Source of the DNA: Nocardia spumae | GTDB taxonomy: Bacteria; Actinomycetota; Actinomycetes; Mycobacteriales; Mycobacteriaceae | Direction: 5' to 3' | Length of the DNA: 64,000 nucleotides | Assembly: GCF_020733635.1 (NCBI RefSeq) | Contig: NZ_JAJFZL010000001.1 | Coordinates: 6,634,001 to 6,698,000, forward strand | Part shown: positions 43,073 to 51,759 of the stretch, one piece after another | Position numbering within the stretch: the first letter of the stretch is position 1 | Layout of the letters: each line of letters starts with the position of its first letter | Notes under the pieces: model-generated | Told to the model about the DNA's origin: nothing | The model's database searches: none | Seen by the model: only the letters and a program-made list of their open reading frames with translations | Made by a program: the position numbers and the translations under genes

Positions 43073-45226
43073 TCAGCCCTGCGATTCGCGCGGCAGGCCC
43101 AGGATCCGTTCACCGGCGACGGTCAACAGGATCTGCTCGGTTCCACCGGCGATCGACAAACAGCGTGTGAGCAGGAATTCCTTCACCACTTCGGTGTCCA
43201 GAGCACCCGCTGTCCCGGACAGTTCGACCGCGAACTCGGCCACCGCCTGCCGGTGCCGGACACCGACCAGCTTGCGGACGCTGCTCTCCGCCGCGGGATC
43301 CCCGCCGGACAGCAGTTTCTGGGCCGCGCGAGCCTCCAGCAATGTGCCCGCCACCGATTCGGCGATGAGGGCGCCGAGTCGATCGGCCACCACTTCCGCA
43401 CCGGGCCCCGACGTCGGGGCGGCGGCGATCACGGCCTCGAGTTCGTCGCCGATCCCCTTGCCACCCATGGCGATTCGCTCCGCCGACAAGGTGGAGCGAG
43501 CGATTCGCCAGCCATTGTTCAGATCACCGACCAGGCAGTCGTCCGGTACGAAGACGTCGTCGAGGAAGACTTCGTTGAAACGCGCCTCACCGGTGATTTC
43601 CACCAGCGGCCGGATTTCCAGTCCCGCGCTCTTCATATCGACCAGGAAGTAGCTGATGCCCTTGTGCTTGGGCGCCGCGGCATCGGTGCGCGCCAAGCAG
43701 ATTCCCCAAGTCGCGCGGTCGGCGAGCGAGGTCCAGACCTTCTGGCCGCGCAGCTTCCAGCCACCCTCGACCCGTTCGGCGACCGTGCGCAGCGCCGCCA
43801 GATCCGAGCCGGCGCCCGGTTCGGAGAACAGCTGGCACCAGATCACCTCGCCGGTCAGGGTGGGCCCGGCATAGCGTTCGATCTGCTCGGGCGTACCCCA
43901 CTGCAACAGCGTGGGAACGGCCCAGTTGGCGATGGCCAGATCCGGCAGTTCGATTCCGGCCTTGCGGATCCGGTCGTCGATGCGGCTGCGCAGCAACGGC
44001 CCCGCACCACGGCCGTACGGGGCCGGCCAGTGCGCGGCCAGCAAACCCGCCTCGGCGAGTGCGGTGCGTTGCTCGGCCACCGGCAGTGCGGCGATGCGGT
44101 CCAGATCGGCGGTCAGTGCCGCATCCTCGGCCTCGCTCAGCCCCGCGGCTTCCCAGACGCTTTCGCCGTCCGCGCCGAGATCCACACCGACCGTGCGCCG
44201 CACGCCGGCCTGGGTCAGCTTCGCCACCTCGGCTCGCCAGCGCGCCGATCCGCCCAGCAGCGCCCGCAGCGCGGTCGCGCGGCGCAGATACAGGTGCGCG
44301 TCGTGTTCCCAGGTGAAACCGATGCCGCCCAGCACCTGGATGCAGTCCTTGGCGTTCTCCACCGCGGCGTCGAGGGCGATCGCCATCGCGACGGCAGCCG
44401 ACAGCGGCAGTTCGGCACCGCCGGAGTCGACGGCCGCGGCGGCGTCCGCGGCGACGGCGCGCACCTGCTCGGTGCGGCACAGCATCCAGGCGCAGATGTG
44501 CTTGACAGCCTGGAATTCGCCGATTCTGCGCCCGAACTGCTCGCGTACCTTCGCGTACTCGACCGCGGTCTCGAGGCACCAGCCGGCGATGCCGGCGGCC
44601 TCGGCGGCCACCAGCGCGGCGACCAGATCCGGTACCGCATCGGCCGGTTCGAAGATCCGCTCGGCCGGTACGGCGACCTTGTCGCACTCGACCCGTCCGA
44701 GCGGGACGCCGGGATCCAGCGCCGTCCGCGCCTCGACCCGCACACCCGCGGCGCCCGGTTCCAGCAGGCACCACAGGTCCCGCTCACCGGCACGCACCGG
44801 CAGCAGCAGCGCGGTCCGCTCGTCGGCACCGAACACCGTCTCCCAGGTACCGGTCACCTCCAGCGGGCCGGTTTCATTGTGCGACACCACAATCGGCTCG
44901 CCAAGGGCGATACCGCAGGGCGTATCCTCGTCGAGGGCGTCGCCGGCAACGAGGCCGGCCAACGCGGTCGCCGTGACCGGTCCGCCCACGAGGTCATGCG
45001 CCGCCTGCTCGATCAGCACGGCCAGATCGCTCACGCAGCCGCCCGCGCCGCCGGACTCCTCCGGCACCGCGACGCGGAAGACACCGAGGTCTACCAGGCC
45101 CGGCCAGAATTCGCGCCAGGATCCCGGCGCGCCACTGCGCATTGTTGCAATCGGCTGGACCGCCGCGGCCCATCCGCGCATCGACTCCTGAACGGCTTTA
45201 TGCTCGTCAGTGGTGGCGATGGTCAC
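43073..45226 (-). CDS. fadE34: FadE34, double acyl-CoA dehydrogenase
   Basis: 717 aa, twice the usual size: an N-terminal dehydrogenase-like half (about 5-345; VREQFGRRIGEFQAVKHICA, LGGIGFTWEHDAHLYLRRAT) fused to a complete second one (about 350-715; QLFSEPGAGSDLAALRTVAE, RGQKVWTSLADRATWG, SIAGGTEQILLTVAGERILG). M. tuberculosis FadE34 (about 711 aa) has the same build and is divergent from kstR, as here. It dehydrogenates the five-carbon side-chain steroid acyl-CoA (3-OCS-CoA/3-OCO-CoA stage). KstR box 36 bp upstream. Confidence 0.93.
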   Translation of the reverse strand: MTIATTDEHKAVQESMRGWAAAVQPIATMRSGAPGSWREFWPGLVDLGVFRVAVPEESGGAGGCVSDLAVLIEQAAHDLVGGPVTATALAGLVAGDALDEDTPCGIALGEPIVVSHNETGPLEVTGTWETVFGADERTALLLPVRAGERDLWCLLEPGAAGVRVEARTALDPGVPLGRVECDKVAVPAERIFEPADAVPDLVAALVAAEAAGIAGWCLETAVEYAKVREQFGRRIGEFQAVKHICAWMLCRTEQVRAVAADAAAAVDSGGAELPLSAAVAMAIALDAAVENAKDCIQVLGGIGFTWEHDAHLYLRRATALRALLGGSARWRAEVAKLTQAGVRRTVGVDLGADGESVWEAAGLSEAEDAALTADLDRIAALPVAEQRTALAEAGLLAAHWPAPYGRGAGPLLRSRIDDRIRKAGIELPDLAIANWAVPTLLQWGTPEQIERYAGPTLTGEVIWCQLFSEPGAGSDLAALRTVAERVEGGWKLRGQKVWTSLADRATWGICLARTDAAAPKHKGISYFLVDMKSAGLEIRPLVEITGEARFNEVFLDDVFVPDDCLVGDLNNGWRIARSTLSAERIAMGGKGIGDELEAVIAAAPTSGPGAEVVADRLGALIAESVAGTLLEARAAQKLLSGGDPAAESSVRKLVGVRHRQAVAEFAVELSGTAGALDTEVVKEFLLTRCLSIAGGTEQILLTVAGERILGLPRESQG

Positions 45227-45261
45227 ACTCCATACCGCCTTTCCGGCGTGACTCCCACACC

Positions 45262-45275
45262 TAGAACATGTTCTA
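45262..45275. promoter_or_regulatory. KstR box between fadE34 and kstR
   Basis: TAGAACATGTTCTA is a perfect 14-bp palindrome, 36 bp upstream of fadE34 and about 100 bp upstream of kstR. It is the strongest KstR site in the window and should serve both the side-chain operon and kstR autoregulation. Confidence 0.88.
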
Positions 45276-45375
45276 ATGTGACGGTCGGGCGTAAGTCAAG
45301 GGGCGCTCGTCGCCGGGCTGAACAATGCGCGCCGGCTACCGGACGCAGCGTGTGTGCAGGAAAGGACTTTCACGA

Positions 45376-46032
45376 ATGGCCAGTCCCTCCCGAGAGCAGG
45401 CAGCCGACTCGGGTGCGCAGAACGGAGCCCGCAACCGCGCGACGGTCAGCACCCTCAGCGAGGACGAACTGAGCTCGGCCGCGCAGCGTGAGCGGCGGAA
45501 ACGAATTCTGGACGCCACCCTCGCACTCGCCTCCAAGGGCGGTTACGACGCGGTGCAGATGCGTGCGGTCGCCGAGCGCGCCGATGTGGCGGTCGGCACC
45601 CTGTACCGGTACTTCCCGTCCAAGGTGCACCTGCTGGTCTCGGCCCTGGCGCGGGAGTTCGAGCAGTTCGACGCCAAACGCAAACCGCTGGCCGGGCAGA
45701 CGCCGCGCGAACGCATGCACGTGATGTTGACCCAGGTCACCCGGGCCATGCAGCGCGATCCGCTGCTGACCGAGGCGATGACGCGAGCGTTCATGTTCGC
45801 CGACGCCTCCGCGGCCGCCGAGGTCGACCGGGTCGGCAAGGTGATGGACCGGTTCTTCGCCCGCGCCGTGAACGAGGGCGAGCCCTCCGAGCGGGATCTG
45901 GCGATCGCGCGCGTGATCAGCGACGTGTGGCTGTCGAATCTCGTCGCCTGGCTCACCCGCCGCGCCTCGGCCACCGATGTCGCCGAGCGTCTCGATCTGA
46001 CCGTCGACCTCCTGCTCGGCGAGAAGTCCTAG
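45376..46032 (+). CDS. kstR: KstR, TetR-family repressor of sterol catabolism
   Basis: 218 aa from ATG 45376 behind AGGAAAGGA; the frame to 45325 is not needed. N-terminal 40 residues polar, then HTH: RRKRILDATLALASKGGYDA (about 42-61), QMRAVAERADVAVGTLYRYF (about 63-82). The helix RADVAVGTLYRYFPSKVHLL and ligand domain match KstR. KstR represses the cholesterol regulon and is released by 3-oxo-4-cholestenoyl-CoA-type ligands. Four further boxes in this window lie at hsaA, kshA, hsaE and kstD. Confidence 0.93.
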   Translation: MASPSREQAADSGAQNGARNRATVSTLSEDELSSAAQRERRKRILDATLALASKGGYDAVQMRAVAERADVAVGTLYRYFPSKVHLLVSALAREFEQFDAKRKPLAGQTPRERMHVMLTQVTRAMQRDPLLTEAMTRAFMFADASAAAEVDRVGKVMDRFFARAVNEGEPSERDLAIARVISDVWLSNLVAWLTRRASATDVAERLDLTVDLLLGEKS

Positions 46033-46044
46033 CCCACCACCACT

Positions 46045-46082
46045 TATCCGGATATCGGACTGTACGGTCCGGTATCCGGATA
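46045..46082 (+). terminator. Large stem-loop after kstR
   Basis: TATCCGGATATCGGAC (46045-46060) pairs with GTCCGGTATCCGGATA (46067-46082) across a TGTACG loop; the only irregular position can form G-U. TATCCGGATATC itself is repeated at 46045 and 46073. It is 12 bp after the kstR stop. Confidence 0.7.
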
Positions 46083-46187
46083 TCTGCATGTAAACAGCAC
46101 GTATCACTGCGCGAACACGCGGGCAAAGCACACCCAGTAAAGTTTCTCGCGCCCTGAAAAATCTCCTCCGATCACTAGGTTGGATGC

Positions 46188-48761
46188 GTGAGCGCACAGG
46201 ATCTGCCACTCGAACTTCGCCGTGCCCTGTCGGCCGTAGCCCGCGTACCGCGGCTACTGGTCGCTTCGGACTACGACGGGACAATCGCGCCCATAGTCTC
46301 CGATCCGGCAAAGGCCTATCCCCATCGGGAATCGGTCAGCGCATTGCGTGCGCTAGCCGGTCTCAGCTCTACCACCGCGGCCGTCATCTCCGGCCGCGCG
46401 CTGCGAGATCTCGCGGCACTGTCCCGGCTTCCGGTCGAGGTCCAATTGATCGGCAGCCATGGTTCGGAATTCGATGTGGGCTTCGTGCACGCCATCGACA
46501 ACGACGCCAAACAACTGCTGACCGAGGTGCGGCACGCGCTGGCCGCGATCGCCGACGACAATCCCGGCGTCACCGTGGAAGCCAAACCGGCGAGTATCGC
46601 GCTGCATGTGCGCAACGCCACCCCCGAGGTGGGCCGGCGCGCCCTGCAGCAGGCCCGCCAGGGCCCGGCGAGCTGGGTCGGCGTCCAGGTCACCGAGGGC
46701 AAGGCGGTCATCGAGCTGGCCGTCATCCAGACCGACAAGGGCGCCGCCCTCGACATCATCCGGCACCAGGAAGGCGCGTCGGCCGCGGTCTTCTTCGGCG
46801 ACGACGTCACTGACGAGAAGGCCTTCTCGCGGCTGTCCGGACCGGATATCGGGATCAAGGTCGGTGAGGGCGAGAGCGTCGCCGAATACCGCGTGCCCAG
46901 CACCGAGGAGGTGGCCAGGGCGCTGGCGTACCTGCTCGAGGAGCGCCGCACCTGGCTCGCCGGCGCTTCGGCGCCGCGCATCGAGCGGCTGACCATGCTG
47001 GCCTCACCGCGCTCCAAGGCGCTGCTGACCCCGGACGGGACCGTCACCTGGTTCTGCCACCCCGAACCGGATTCGGCGGCGGTGTTCGCCCATCTGCTCG
47101 GCGGACCGGCGGCCGGACATTTCACCATCGCGCCCGAACGCCACGGCCTGCCGCTGTCGCAGCGCTATGTCGACGGCACCATGACCGTCGAAACCCGCTG
47201 GTCCAGTTTGAAAGTCGTAGACTACCTGCCGCACGACGTGGCGCTGGAACGCACCGATCTGACCCGCGTCATCACCGGTGACGCCAAGGCCGTGGTCACC
47301 TTCGCGCCGCGTCCGGAGTTCGGGCAGGTGCCGGTGACGCTGGTCCGCGAGCCCGCCGGATTGCGCGTGCACGGCACCAACGATCCGATCGTCCTGCGTT
47401 CGCCGGGCGTGCAGTGGGAGATCTCCGAGGAAGGGATCCACCACGTCGCCCGCGCGGTCGTCGATCCCGCCCAGGGGCCGATCGTGCTCGAGATGCGCTG
47501 CGGCACATCCGATCTCGCCCCGGCCATGGTCAGCGAGCCGGACCGGCGCAACGAGGCGGAGCGGTACTGGCACGATTGGGCCGCGAGCCTGGAACTGCCG
47601 CCGCTGAAGCCGGATCTGATGAAGCGCTCGGCCCTGACCCTGCGCGGACTGGTACACGCCCCGTCGGGCTCCATCCTGGCCGCGGCCACCACCTCGCTGC
47701 CCGAGGACATCGGTGGCGTCCGCAACTGGGACTACCGCTACTGCTGGCTGCGCGATGCCTCGCTCACCGCACACGCGCTGGTCGCGCTGGGCTCACTGAC
47801 CGAGGCCGAGGACTTCCTGGCCTGGACCCACCGGGTGCTCGACACCCTCGCCGGTCCGGAACGCCTGCACCCGCTGTACACGCTCTACGGCGAAACCCTG
47901 CCGCCGGAGGCCGTGCTGGACCAGCTGCCGGGTTATGCCGGTTCGCGGCCGGTGCGCGTCGGCAACGCGGCGAATATGCAGGTCCAGCTGGACGTCTTCG
48001 GTCCGATCGTGGATCTGATCGCGGGCCTCGCCGAGGCACGCGAGGCGAAGGGCATCACGGATCCGGCCAAGGCGCTGCCCGACCGCGACTGGGAACTGGT
48101 GCACGCCATGGTCTCCGCGGTGCAGCGCCGCTGGAACGAGCCCGACCACGGTATCTGGGAGATCCGCGGCAACCCGCGCCATCACGTCTACTCGAAGGTG
48201 ATGGGCTGGCTCACGGTCGACCGCGCGGTGAAGCTGGCGGCGAAGTTCGACCGCCCGACCGATCCGGCCTGGATCGACCTGCGCGACACCATCTCCGAGG
48301 AGGTCAAGGCCAAGGGCTGGAACGAGCAGGTGCAGTCCTACACCGCGGCCTACGACGGGACCGACCTGGACGCCGCGACCCTGCACATCGGGCTGAGCGG
48401 GCTGATCGAACCCTCGGATCCGCGTTTCGCGGCCACCGTGGTGGCCACCGAGGCGGAACTGCGCAGCGGTTCGACGGTGTATCGCTACCATCACGACGAC
48501 GGTCTGCCCGGCGGTGAGGGCGGCTTCCATCTGTGCGCCGCCTGGCTGGTCGAGGCGTACCTGCTGATCGGTAAGCGCGAGGATGCCGAGGCCCTGTTCG
48601 CGCAGCTCGTGGACGTGGCCGGACCGACCGGTCTGCTCAGCGAGGAATACGATCCGGTGGCCGAACGGTCGCTGGGCAATCACCCGCAGGCCTACAGCCA
48701 TCTGGGCCTGCTGCGGTGCGCCCAGTTGCTGAGCCAGCCGGTCGCCGCGCTCGCACAGTAG
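46188..48761 (+). CDS. Trehalose-6-phosphate phosphatase / GH15 glucanase-trehalase fusion
   Basis: 857 aa, GTG start. Residues about 20-255 are an OtsB-type HAD phosphatase: SDYDGTIAPIV (nucleophile Asp, about 27-37), ISGRALRDLA, VFFGDDVTDEKAF (about 204-216). Residues about 265-857 are a GH15-type protein with trehalase N-domain (TPDGTVTWFCHPEPDSAAVF) and catalytic domain (VRNWDYRYCWLRDASLTAHA, GGEGGFHLCAAWLVEAYLL, TGLLSEEYDP). Both catalytic sets look intact. GH15 trehalases occur in mycobacteria; here one chain could turn trehalose-6-phosphate into trehalose and then glucose. Gene stands alone with terminators on both sides. Confidence 0.88.
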   Translation: MSAQDLPLELRRALSAVARVPRLLVASDYDGTIAPIVSDPAKAYPHRESVSALRALAGLSSTTAAVISGRALRDLAALSRLPVEVQLIGSHGSEFDVGFVHAIDNDAKQLLTEVRHALAAIADDNPGVTVEAKPASIALHVRNATPEVGRRALQQARQGPASWVGVQVTEGKAVIELAVIQTDKGAALDIIRHQEGASAAVFFGDDVTDEKAFSRLSGPDIGIKVGEGESVAEYRVPSTEEVARALAYLLEERRTWLAGASAPRIERLTMLASPRSKALLTPDGTVTWFCHPEPDSAAVFAHLLGGPAAGHFTIAPERHGLPLSQRYVDGTMTVETRWSSLKVVDYLPHDVALERTDLTRVITGDAKAVVTFAPRPEFGQVPVTLVREPAGLRVHGTNDPIVLRSPGVQWEISEEGIHHVARAVVDPAQGPIVLEMRCGTSDLAPAMVSEPDRRNEAERYWHDWAASLELPPLKPDLMKRSALTLRGLVHAPSGSILAAATTSLPEDIGGVRNWDYRYCWLRDASLTAHALVALGSLTEAEDFLAWTHRVLDTLAGPERLHPLYTLYGETLPPEAVLDQLPGYAGSRPVRVGNAANMQVQLDVFGPIVDLIAGLAEAREAKGITDPAKALPDRDWELVHAMVSAVQRRWNEPDHGIWEIRGNPRHHVYSKVMGWLTVDRAVKLAAKFDRPTDPAWIDLRDTISEEVKAKGWNEQVQSYTAAYDGTDLDAATLHIGLSGLIEPSDPRFAATVVATEAELRSGSTVYRYHHDDGLPGGEGGFHLCAAWLVEAYLLIGKREDAEALFAQLVDVAGPTGLLSEEYDPVAERSLGNHPQAYSHLGLLRCAQLLSQPVAALAQ

Positions 48762-48785
48762 CCACGCCGGCGCTCGAGTCGCCCC

Positions 48786-48822
48786 GGGCCCGTGATCGCT
48801 CCCATCGAGTGATCACGGGCCC
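48786..48822 (+). terminator. Terminator after the OtsB-GH15 gene
   Basis: GGGCCCGTGATC (48786-48797) pairs perfectly with GATCACGGGCCC (48811-48822) around a 13-nt loop, followed by TTGTCGT. Confidence 0.75.
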
Positions 48823-48894
48823 TTGTCGTGGCGGGGTTCACACCCGAACCGAGCGAATCGATGCGACCGGTACGGGCCCCATACGCTACATTTA

Positions 48895-48913
48895 AATGGA
48901 AATCGTTTCCGTT
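48895..48913. promoter_or_regulatory. Zur-like operator
   Basis: AATGGAAATCGTTTCCGTT is a 19-bp near-palindrome (GGAAA-tcg-TTTCC core) that resembles mycobacterial Zur boxes of the type TGAAAATCATTTTCA. It lies 27 bp upstream of the GTG start of the metal-binding lipoprotein gene. Confidence 0.65.
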
Positions 48914-48940
48914 AAGAGCATGTGTGCAGGAGTACCCCGC

Positions 48941-49831
48941 GTGATCAGAAATTTCGCCGCCCGAATTGCTGTCGCCACGCTGGGAGCCACCACCGCGTTC
49001 ACGCTGGCCGCCTGCTCGGCCTCGTCCTCGGATTCGGGCAAGCCGCGAATCGTCGCCTCCACCGACGTCTGGGGCAGCGTCGCCGCCGCCGTCGGCGGAC
49101 CGGACGTCGAGGTGAAGTCCATCATCGACAGCCCCACCGTCGACCCGCACTCGTACCAGACCACCCCGTCGGATGCCGCCGCCATCCGCGACGCGGCGCT
49201 GGTGGTCTACAACGGCGGCCACTACGACGAATTCGCCGAGAAGGCCGCCGAGGGGCGTGGCAGGCCCACGCTGTCGGCCTTCGAACTGCGCGCCGGCGCG
49301 GCGGCCACCGACGAGAACGAGCACGTCTGGTACGACATGAACACCGTGGGCGCGGTCGCGGACAGGATCGCCGACGAACTGGGCCGGGTCGACCCCGAGC
49401 ACAAGCAGGCCTTCACCGAACGCGCGGCCACCCTGCGCGGGCAACTGGCCGGTGTCACCGCGATCACCGCGAAAATCGCCGCCGCGCATCCGAAGTCACC
49501 GGTCCTGCAGACCGAGCCGCTGGCGCACTACCTGCTCGTCGCCGCCGATACCGCCGATCGCACACCGCACTCGTTCGCCGAGGCGATCGAACAGGGCACC
49601 GATCCCGCGCCCGCCGACCTGGCCGCGGTCCGGGATCTGTTGAACACCAGGCAGGTTCGGGCGCTGGTCTACAACATCCAGACCGAGGACAAGACCACGA
49701 AGGATGTGGCGGCGACGGCGAAATCGGCGGGCGTGCCGGTTGTCGACGTGACCGAAACCCTCCCGGCGAACACCGATTTCGTGAAGTGGCAGACCGATAA
49801 CGCGACGGCGCTGGCCGCGGCGCTCGGCTGA
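48941..49831 (+). CDS. znuA: Zinc-type ABC transporter, substrate-binding lipoprotein
   Basis: 296 aa from GTG 48941 with CAGGAG (48928-48933) upstream; the frame open from 48896 begins inside the Zur-like box. Lipoprotein signal ARIAVATLGATTAFTLAAC with lipobox LAAC (Cys about 25). Cluster A-I/ZnuA-like domain with metal-ligand candidates His in VDPHSYQTT (about 72), His in ENEHVWYDM (about 127) and His in EPLAHYLL (about 191). No His-rich loop is present. Works with the downstream ATPase and permease; zinc is inferred from family and the operator. Confidence 0.85.
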   Translation: MIRNFAARIAVATLGATTAFTLAACSASSSDSGKPRIVASTDVWGSVAAAVGGPDVEVKSIIDSPTVDPHSYQTTPSDAAAIRDAALVVYNGGHYDEFAEKAAEGRGRPTLSAFELRAGAAATDENEHVWYDMNTVGAVADRIADELGRVDPEHKQAFTERAATLRGQLAGVTAITAKIAAAHPKSPVLQTEPLAHYLLVAADTADRTPHSFAEAIEQGTDPAPADLAAVRDLLNTRQVRALVYNIQTEDKTTKDVAATAKSAGVPVVDVTETLPANTDFVKWQTDNATALAAALG

Positions 49832-49842
49832 GGAGGATGACC

Positions 49843-50787
49843 ATGCCCGGACCCCAGCCCGTCACCGATGCCGCGTCCCGGGAATCCGGTGCGGGCTCGC
49901 CCCGTTTCGACACCGCGGACTGCGCGTTCTGTGACACCGATCGAGAACCGGCGGGCGCCCCGGCGCCGGCGACCGATGTGCCCGCGGTATCGCTGCGGAA
50001 CGCGGGTCTGGCCTACGGTCCGCGCACCCTGTGGCAGGGCCTGGATCTCGATATCGCTCCCGGCGAATTCGTCGCGGTCCTCGGCCCCAACGGGTCCGGC
50101 AAGACCTCGCTGCTGCGCATGCTGCTCGGGCAACTGCCACCGAGCGAGGGCACGGTCGAGGTGGACGGTGGTCCGGCCCGGCTGGGAAATCCGCGGATCG
50201 GGTATGTGCCGCAACAGAAGACGATCGACGCGGGCGTCCAGCTGCGCGGTGTCGATCTGGTCGGGCTGGGCGTCGACGGACATCGCTGGGGTCTGGGCTG
50301 GCGCCGCCGGGGCGAGCGCCGCCGCCGGGTCGCCGACGCGATCGCACAGGTCGGCGCCGAACGGTTCGCGACCGCGCCCCTGGAGTCGCTGTCCGGTGGT
50401 GAGCAGCAGCGACTGCGGGTGGCCCAGGCGCTGGCCGGCGATCCCCGGGTGCTGCTGTGCGACGAACCACTGCTGAGCCTCGACCTCGCGAATCAGCGCC
50501 TGGTCAGTGAGCTCATCGATCGCCGCCGTCGCACCCACGCTACCGCCGTACTGTTCGTAACCCACGAGATCAATCCGATTCTGCCGCTGGTGGATCGGGT
50601 GCTGTACCTGGTGGACGGCAAGTTCCGGATCGGCGCTCCCGACGAGGTGATGACCTCGGCGGTGCTGTCGGAGCTCTACGGCACCGAGATCGACGTCCTG
50701 CGGGTACGGGGCCGGCTGGTGGTCGTCGGCACGGGTGACGAGATCGACGCGCTCGGCACCCACCACGGCGAAGGAGCGGACCGATGA
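49843..50787 (+). CDS. znuC: Zinc-type ABC transporter, ATP-binding protein
   Basis: 314 aa from ATG 49843 (AGGAGG at 49831-49836; ATG 49837 is too close). N-terminal 45 residues form a polar extension with two Cys not seen in most ZnuC proteins. ATPase motifs: Walker A LGPNGSGKTSLLRML (about 81-95), signature LSGGEQQRL (about 182-190), Walker B RVLLCDEPLLSLDLAN (about 200-215), H-loop FVTHEINPI. Overlaps the permease start by 4 bp. Confidence 0.88.
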   Translation: MPGPQPVTDAASRESGAGSPRFDTADCAFCDTDREPAGAPAPATDVPAVSLRNAGLAYGPRTLWQGLDLDIAPGEFVAVLGPNGSGKTSLLRMLLGQLPPSEGTVEVDGGPARLGNPRIGYVPQQKTIDAGVQLRGVDLVGLGVDGHRWGLGWRRRGERRRRVADAIAQVGAERFATAPLESLSGGEQQRLRVAQALAGDPRVLLCDEPLLSLDLANQRLVSELIDRRRRTHATAVLFVTHEINPILPLVDRVLYLVDGKFRIGAPDEVMTSAVLSELYGTEIDVLRVRGRLVVVGTGDEIDALGTHHGEGADR

Positions 50788-51734
50788 ACGAGAAGCTGTC
50801 CGACGTCTTCACCACGATGCTCGATCTGCGCACCACCGCCGATCTGCTGTCCTACGACTTCGTCCAGCAGGCCGTGCTCGCCGCGGCGCTACTCGGACTG
50901 CTCGCCGGGGTGATCGGGCCGCTCGTGGTGAACCGGCAGATGTCGTTCGCGGTGCACGGCACCAGTGAGCTGTCACTGACCGGTGCGGCCGCGGCCCTGC
51001 TGGTCGGCATCGGGGTCGGCGCCGGCGCCATCGTGGGTTCGGTGGTGGCGGCGATCATGTTCGGGTTGCTGGGTTCGAGAGCGCGCGAGCGGGATTCCGT
51101 GATCGCCGTGGTCATGTCCTTCGGACTCGGGCTGTCGGTGCTGTTCCTGTGGCTGGGTCCCAGCCGCGCCGGATCGAAGTTCTCGCTGCTCACCGGTCAG
51201 GTGGTCAGCGTCGGCGACAGCGGGCTGACCTCGCTGGCGCTGTGCACCCTCGGCGTGCTCGCGGTGCTGGCGATCGTCTACCGCCCGCTGCTGTTCGCCA
51301 GTACCGATCCGGAAGTGGCCGTGGCACGTGGTGTTCCGGTGCGGGCGCTGTCGGTGGTGTTCGCGGTCGCGCTCGGCGTCACGGCGGCCTTCGGGGTGCA
51401 GATCGTGGGCGCGCTGCTGGTGTTGTCGCTGCTGATCACCCCCGCCGCGGCCGCCGCCCAGCTCACCGCGAGCCCGCTGCGCGCGACCGTGCTGTCGGTG
51501 CTGTTCGCCGAAATCGCGGCCGTGGGCGGAATCGTGCTGTCCCTGGCCCCGGGTGTCCCGGTGTCGACGTTCATCACCACGATCTCGTTCGTGATCTACC
51601 TGGTCAGCAGGTTCGTCGGGCGGCCGGTGCTGAACGCGCGCCGGCGCACGGCATCGCGTCCGGCCGCCGCTCCCGCGACACCGCGCCCGGCCCGGGTCCG
51701 CGAACCCGCGACAGCCGAGGCGGCGGCCGACTAG
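50784..51734 (+). CDS. znuB: Zinc-type ABC transporter, permease
   Basis: 316 aa with about eight membrane helices, e.g. AVLAAALLGLLAGVIGPLVV (about 30-49), GVGAGAIVGSVVAAIMFGLL, VFAVALGVTAAFGVQIVGAL, ALLVLSLLITPAAAAAQL. ABC-3 family signature GTSELSLTGAAAALL near residue 60. C-terminal Arg/Ala/Pro-rich tail of about 35 residues. Completes the znuA-znuC-znuB transcript. Confidence 0.87.
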   Translation: MNEKLSDVFTTMLDLRTTADLLSYDFVQQAVLAAALLGLLAGVIGPLVVNRQMSFAVHGTSELSLTGAAAALLVGIGVGAGAIVGSVVAAIMFGLLGSRARERDSVIAVVMSFGLGLSVLFLWLGPSRAGSKFSLLTGQVVSVGDSGLTSLALCTLGVLAVLAIVYRPLLFASTDPEVAVARGVPVRALSVVFAVALGVTAAFGVQIVGALLVLSLLITPAAAAAQLTASPLRATVLSVLFAEIAAVGGIVLSLAPGVPVSTFITTISFVIYLVSRFVGRPVLNARRRTASRPAAAPATPRPARVREPATAEAAAD

Positions 51735-51759
51735 CGGCGGGCCGATTCCGCGCTGCCGC

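Noticed and set aside
43061..45472. Open frame of 803 aa on the plus strand
   Set aside because: Antisense to fadE34, which has full dehydrogenase motifs; it also runs across the fadE34-kstR promoter.
48896..48940. ATG start of the zinc-binding protein within the Zur-like box
   Set aside because: It would add 15 residues before the signal peptide, and the GTG at 48941 has a proper ribosome-binding site.
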